Shown piece by piece: positions 8,010-10,269 of a stretch of DNA of 10,269 nucleotides. The stretch comes from Pseudomonadota bacterium (GTDB lineage Bacteria > Pseudomonadota > Gammaproteobacteria > Burkholderiales > Burkholderiaceae_B): assembly GCA_021793875.1 (NCBI GenBank), contig JAJYRX010000037.1, forward strand, positions 1 through 10,269, read 5' to 3'. Position numbers and translations under genes: made by a program. The notes beneath the pieces were generated by a model. The model was not told the origin of the DNA. It was given only the letters and a program-made list of their open reading frames with translations, and searched no databases. Position 1 is the first letter of the stretch. Every line of letters starts with the position of its first letter.

Positions 8010-9425
8010 AGTAGCTTAGTTTCGGCTCAGCGCAATAATACTGCGTTTTCTGATGTAGAGATATCCGAAGAATTAATACGTCGCTTTGACACTTCGGGAC
8101 CACGCTACACATCTTACCCCACGGCAGATCGCTTCCATAACGGTTTTTCTGCGCTTAATTACAAGCAACATATACAACAGCGTCAAACTATAACAGCACC
8201 GCCGCCCTTATCGGTATATGTACACCTGCCGTTCTGCCAGTCTCTTTGTTATTTTTGCGCATGCAACAAGATTATTACACAAGACAAGTCGCGCTTTGAG
8301 CAATATTTGCAATATTTGCAAAAAGAGCTAGATTTAACATCACCATTGCTTGGCCAGGCTCGTTTAACCAGGCAGTTGCATTTAGGTGGAGGCACCCCAA
8401 CGTTTGGTGATGACGCCAGCATAGACAAGCTAATGGGAATGCTACGTAATGTGTTTGATTTCACTTACGACGCGGAAATGTCTGTTGAAATTGACCCACG
8501 TACCATAAGCCATAGTCGCCTTAAAGCACTTGCTGATATGGGCTTTAACCGTACAAGCTTCGGCGTTCAAGATTTTGACCCCAAGGTTCAGAAGGCGGTG
8601 AATCGGGTTCAACCACTTGAAATGGTTGAAGATGCACTTGAAAGTAGTAAGGCAAATGGGTTTAACTCCATTAATATGGATCTTATTTACGGCTTGCCTC
8701 ACCAAAACCTTCAGACATTTGAAACAACTCTAGATCACGTGGTCAGGCTTAAGCCTGACCGTATTGCGCTATATAACTACGCTCATTTGCCCCACCGTTT
8801 CAAAGCTCAGCGTCTAATAAAAGCTCAAGACCTACCAACGGCTGAAGACAGGTTGCAAATTTTTATGATGGCTACCCGTAGGCTCATAGATGCAGGTTAT
8901 GTGTTTATAGGTCTTGATCATTTTGCACTACCCGATGACGAGCTTAGCCGTGCTGGACAAGACGGTAGTTTACATCGCAACTTTCAGGGTTATACAACCA
9001 GGTCTGAATGTGACATGTTAGGCTTGGGTGTCTCGTCTATAAGTAAAATCGGTCGCTCTTATGCACAAGCACCACGATCTCTTAAAGATTACTGTGCAAT
9101 GCTAGACCACAACGAATTGCCTATAGATAAGGGCTATGAGTTATCCGATGACGACGTTTTACGAGCTGAAATTATTATGACCATAATGTGCAGTATGTCT
9201 GTCAATTTTGAGGCTATTGGTCAACGGTATGAAATTGTTTTTTATGAATATTTTGAATCTGAACTTAATCGCTTGCAGCCTTATGTAGAGGCTGGTTTAA
9301 TCAGTCTAGATGATAATAGCTTATCTGTTACCCGGAAAGGGCGCTTGTTTGTTCGTGCTATAGGTATGGAGTTCGATGCATATCTAGGCAAGCCCACGGG
9401 TTCTACATATTCAAGGCTTATATAA
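8007..9425 (+). CDS. hemN: Oxygen-independent coproporphyrinogen III dehydrogenase (radical SAM)
   Basis: This enzyme performs the oxygen-independent oxidative decarboxylation of coproporphyrinogen III to protoporphyrinogen IX in haem synthesis, using S-adenosylmethionine and a 4Fe-4S cluster in the cytoplasm. It has 472 residues from the TTG at 8007 (E. coli HemN is 457). Landmarks: GPRYTSYPTADRF at about 31-43, the radical-SAM cysteine motif CxxxCxxCxC (Cys77, Cys81, Cys84, Cys86), the SAM-binding LGGGTP at about 126-131, then VEIDPR, FGVQDF, MDLIYGLPHQ and LKPDRIALYNYAHLP. The four-cysteine pattern and the GPRYTSYP N-terminus mark true HemN; HemW/HemZ-like proteins lack parts of this. The C-terminal HemN domain (about 370-460) is present. 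A nitronate monooxygenase-like gene follows after 14 nt. Regulation by oxygen is expected for the family, but no FNR site was seen. The 478-residue version from TTG 7989 is the alternative. Confidence 0.95.
   Translation: MSSLVSAQRNNTAFSDVEISEELIRRFDTSGPRYTSYPTADRFHNGFSALNYKQHIQQRQTITAPPPLSVYVHLPFCQSLCYFCACNKIITQDKSRFEQYLQYLQKELDLTSPLLGQARLTRQLHLGGGTPTFGDDASIDKLMGMLRNVFDFTYDAEMSVEIDPRTISHSRLKALADMGFNRTSFGVQDFDPKVQKAVNRVQPLEMVEDALESSKANGFNSINMDLIYGLPHQNLQTFETTLDHVVRLKPDRIALYNYAHLPHRFKAQRLIKAQDLPTAEDRLQIFMMATRRLIDAGYVFIGLDHFALPDDELSRAGQDGSLHRNFQGYTTRSECDMLGLGVSSISKIGRSYAQAPRSLKDYCAMLDHNELPIDKGYELSDDDVLRAEIIMTIMCSMSVNFEAIGQRYEIVFYEYFESELNRLQPYVEAGLISLDDNSLSVTRKGRLFVRAIGMEFDAYLGKPTGSTYSRLI
8741..8760. 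repeat. Perfect 20-bp palindrome inside hemN
   Basis: GGTCAGGCTT is followed directly by its exact reverse complement, with no spacer, centred on CTTAAG. It falls in codons for Val-Val-Arg-Leu-Lys-Pro-Asp, just before RIALYNYAHLP. The symmetry stops at both ends (T at 8740 against G at 8761). The function is unknown; it may be chance. Confidence 0.9.
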
Positions 9426-9427
9426 GC

Positions 9428-9442
9428 AAAGGGCACATTGTG
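9428..9442 (+). promoter_or_regulatory. Ribosome binding site for the GTG start of the nitronate monooxygenase-like gene
   Basis: AAAGGG at 9428-9433 lies 6 nt before GTG at 9440. The site sits in the 14-nt gap after the hemN stop, which supports both the non-ATG start and cotranscription with hemN. Confidence 0.7.
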
Positions 9443-10269
9443 TTTAAAACTGTTTTCGAAAACTTTACTCTCAAAGGACGCTCTTTATTGCCGGTTATAC
9501 AAGGCGGCATGGGGGTTGGCATTTCAGCGCACAGGCTGGCTGGCACAGTGGCTGCTCTTGGCGGCATGGGTACCATATCTAGTGTAGACCAGCGTAGGCA
9601 TCATGGCGATTTAATGGAAAAAATTGGTAAGTCGCGTGATAAAGAACTAATTGACAAGGCTAACTTGGTTGCCCTTGACCGGGAAATTAAGAAAGCATTA
9701 GATATGTCTGGTGGTAAGGGGGCAATAGCTGTAAACGTTATGCGCGCTCTTAATGAATACGCCAGCTATGTTCGTCAAGCTTGTGAGAGTGGCGCTAACG
9801 CTGTTGTGGTTGGAGCCGGGTTACCACTTGATCTGCCCGATCTAACTAAAGATTTCGCAAAAGTAGCCATAATACCTATTTTGTCTGATGTGCGTAGCAT
9901 TGCACTATTACTAAAGCGCTGGATGCGCAAAAACCGGCTGCCAGATGCCATAGTAATAGAAAACCCAAAGTTTGCCGCAGGTCACCTTGGGATAGGTTCA
10001 TTAGATGATATAGATAAGCCCCAATACGAGTCACCCAATGTTGTTGAGGGTACCCTAGAGCTATTTAAAGAATTAAAAATTGAAAATGAAAACATTCCAC
10101 TTATAGTGGCCGGTGGTATACACACACACGAGCAAATGGTTAAGCTCATGGATCTCGGAGCTGACGGCGTCCAGCTCGGTACTGCGTTCGCTGTAACTCA
10201 GGAGGGCGATGCCCACATAAACTTCAAAGAAACTCTTGCAAACGCAACGCCTGAAGATATCGTTACATT
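9440..10269 (+). CDS. Nitronate monooxygenase / 2-nitropropane dioxygenase-like FMN protein, 5' part (3' end outside window)
   Basis: The frame is open from GTG at 9440 to the window end (276 complete codons) and lacks its C-terminus. It fits the FMN-binding TIM-barrel family of nitronate monooxygenases, which oxidise alkyl nitronates; the enoyl-ACP reductase FabK belongs to the same fold family. Landmarks: an N-terminal first strand LLPVIQGGMGVGIS (about 18-31) at the place of the family's P-I-I-Q-x-x-M, AAGHLG with His182 at the position of the family's catalytic GGH histidine, VAGGI at 223-227 for FMN phosphate binding, and DGVQLGTAF at about 242-250. The Gly-Gly-Met-Gly wording and the region AALGGMGTISSVDQRRHHGDL are those of a long proteobacterial subgroup often named nitronate monooxygenase without biochemical proof, so the substrate is uncertain. 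It starts 14 nt after hemN and is probably in the same transcript. Confidence 0.85.
   Translation, partial: MFKTVFENFTLKGRSLLPVIQGGMGVGISAHRLAGTVAALGGMGTISSVDQRRHHGDLMEKIGKSRDKELIDKANLVALDREIKKALDMSGGKGAIAVNVMRALNEYASYVRQACESGANAVVVGAGLPLDLPDLTKDFAKVAIIPILSDVRSIALLLKRWMRKNRLPDAIVIENPKFAAGHLGIGSLDDIDKPQYESPNVVEGTLELFKELKIENENIPLIVAGGIHTHEQMVKLMDLGADGVQLGTAFAVTQEGDAHINFKETLANATPEDIVT

Overview
The window reads as an ordinary chromosomal segment of a moderately low-GC betaproteobacterium. Alcaligenaceae/Burkholderiales is the best guess. It rests on the tonB-exbB-exbD gene order, the wording of conserved stretches in ExbB and HemN, and a six-gene Mrp antiporter operon with fused A and B subunits. 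This is recognition from memory, not a search, so genus is not assigned.

Layout: (1) Positions 2-1870, plus strand, hold the TonB energy-transduction module: the 3' part of tonB, which begins inside a long Glu-Pro repeat, then exbB and exbD. ExbB and ExbD use the proton gradient across the inner membrane to energise TonB, which drives outer-membrane receptors for siderophores, haem and similar ligands. (2) Positions 1877-7887, minus strand, hold a complete group-2 Mrp (Pha/Mnh) multisubunit cation/proton antiporter operon, transcribed phaAB-phaC-phaD-phaE-phaF-phaG, with three 4-nt start/stop overlaps and two very short gaps. It runs convergently into exbD with only 6 nt between the stop codons. 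(3) Positions 7888-8006 are the only real intergenic region. It is a divergent 119-bp spacer between the Mrp operon and hemN and carries two short dyads, but I see no convincing promoter. (4) Positions 8007-9425, plus strand, hold hemN, the oxygen-independent coproporphyrinogen III dehydrogenase. (5) Positions 9440-10269, plus strand, hold the 5' part of a nitronate monooxygenase-like FMN enzyme, cut by the window end and probably cotranscribed with hemN.

The genes share a loose theme of proton-motive-force use, iron/haem supply and redox metabolism, but nothing in the sequence shows that the three units are regulated together. I found no mobile element, CRISPR array, tRNA, rRNA or new defence-like system. 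The points worth a second look are small: the tonB coding microsatellite, a perfect 20-bp palindrome inside hemN, the back-to-back tandem stop codons between exbD and phaG, and several start-codon decisions.
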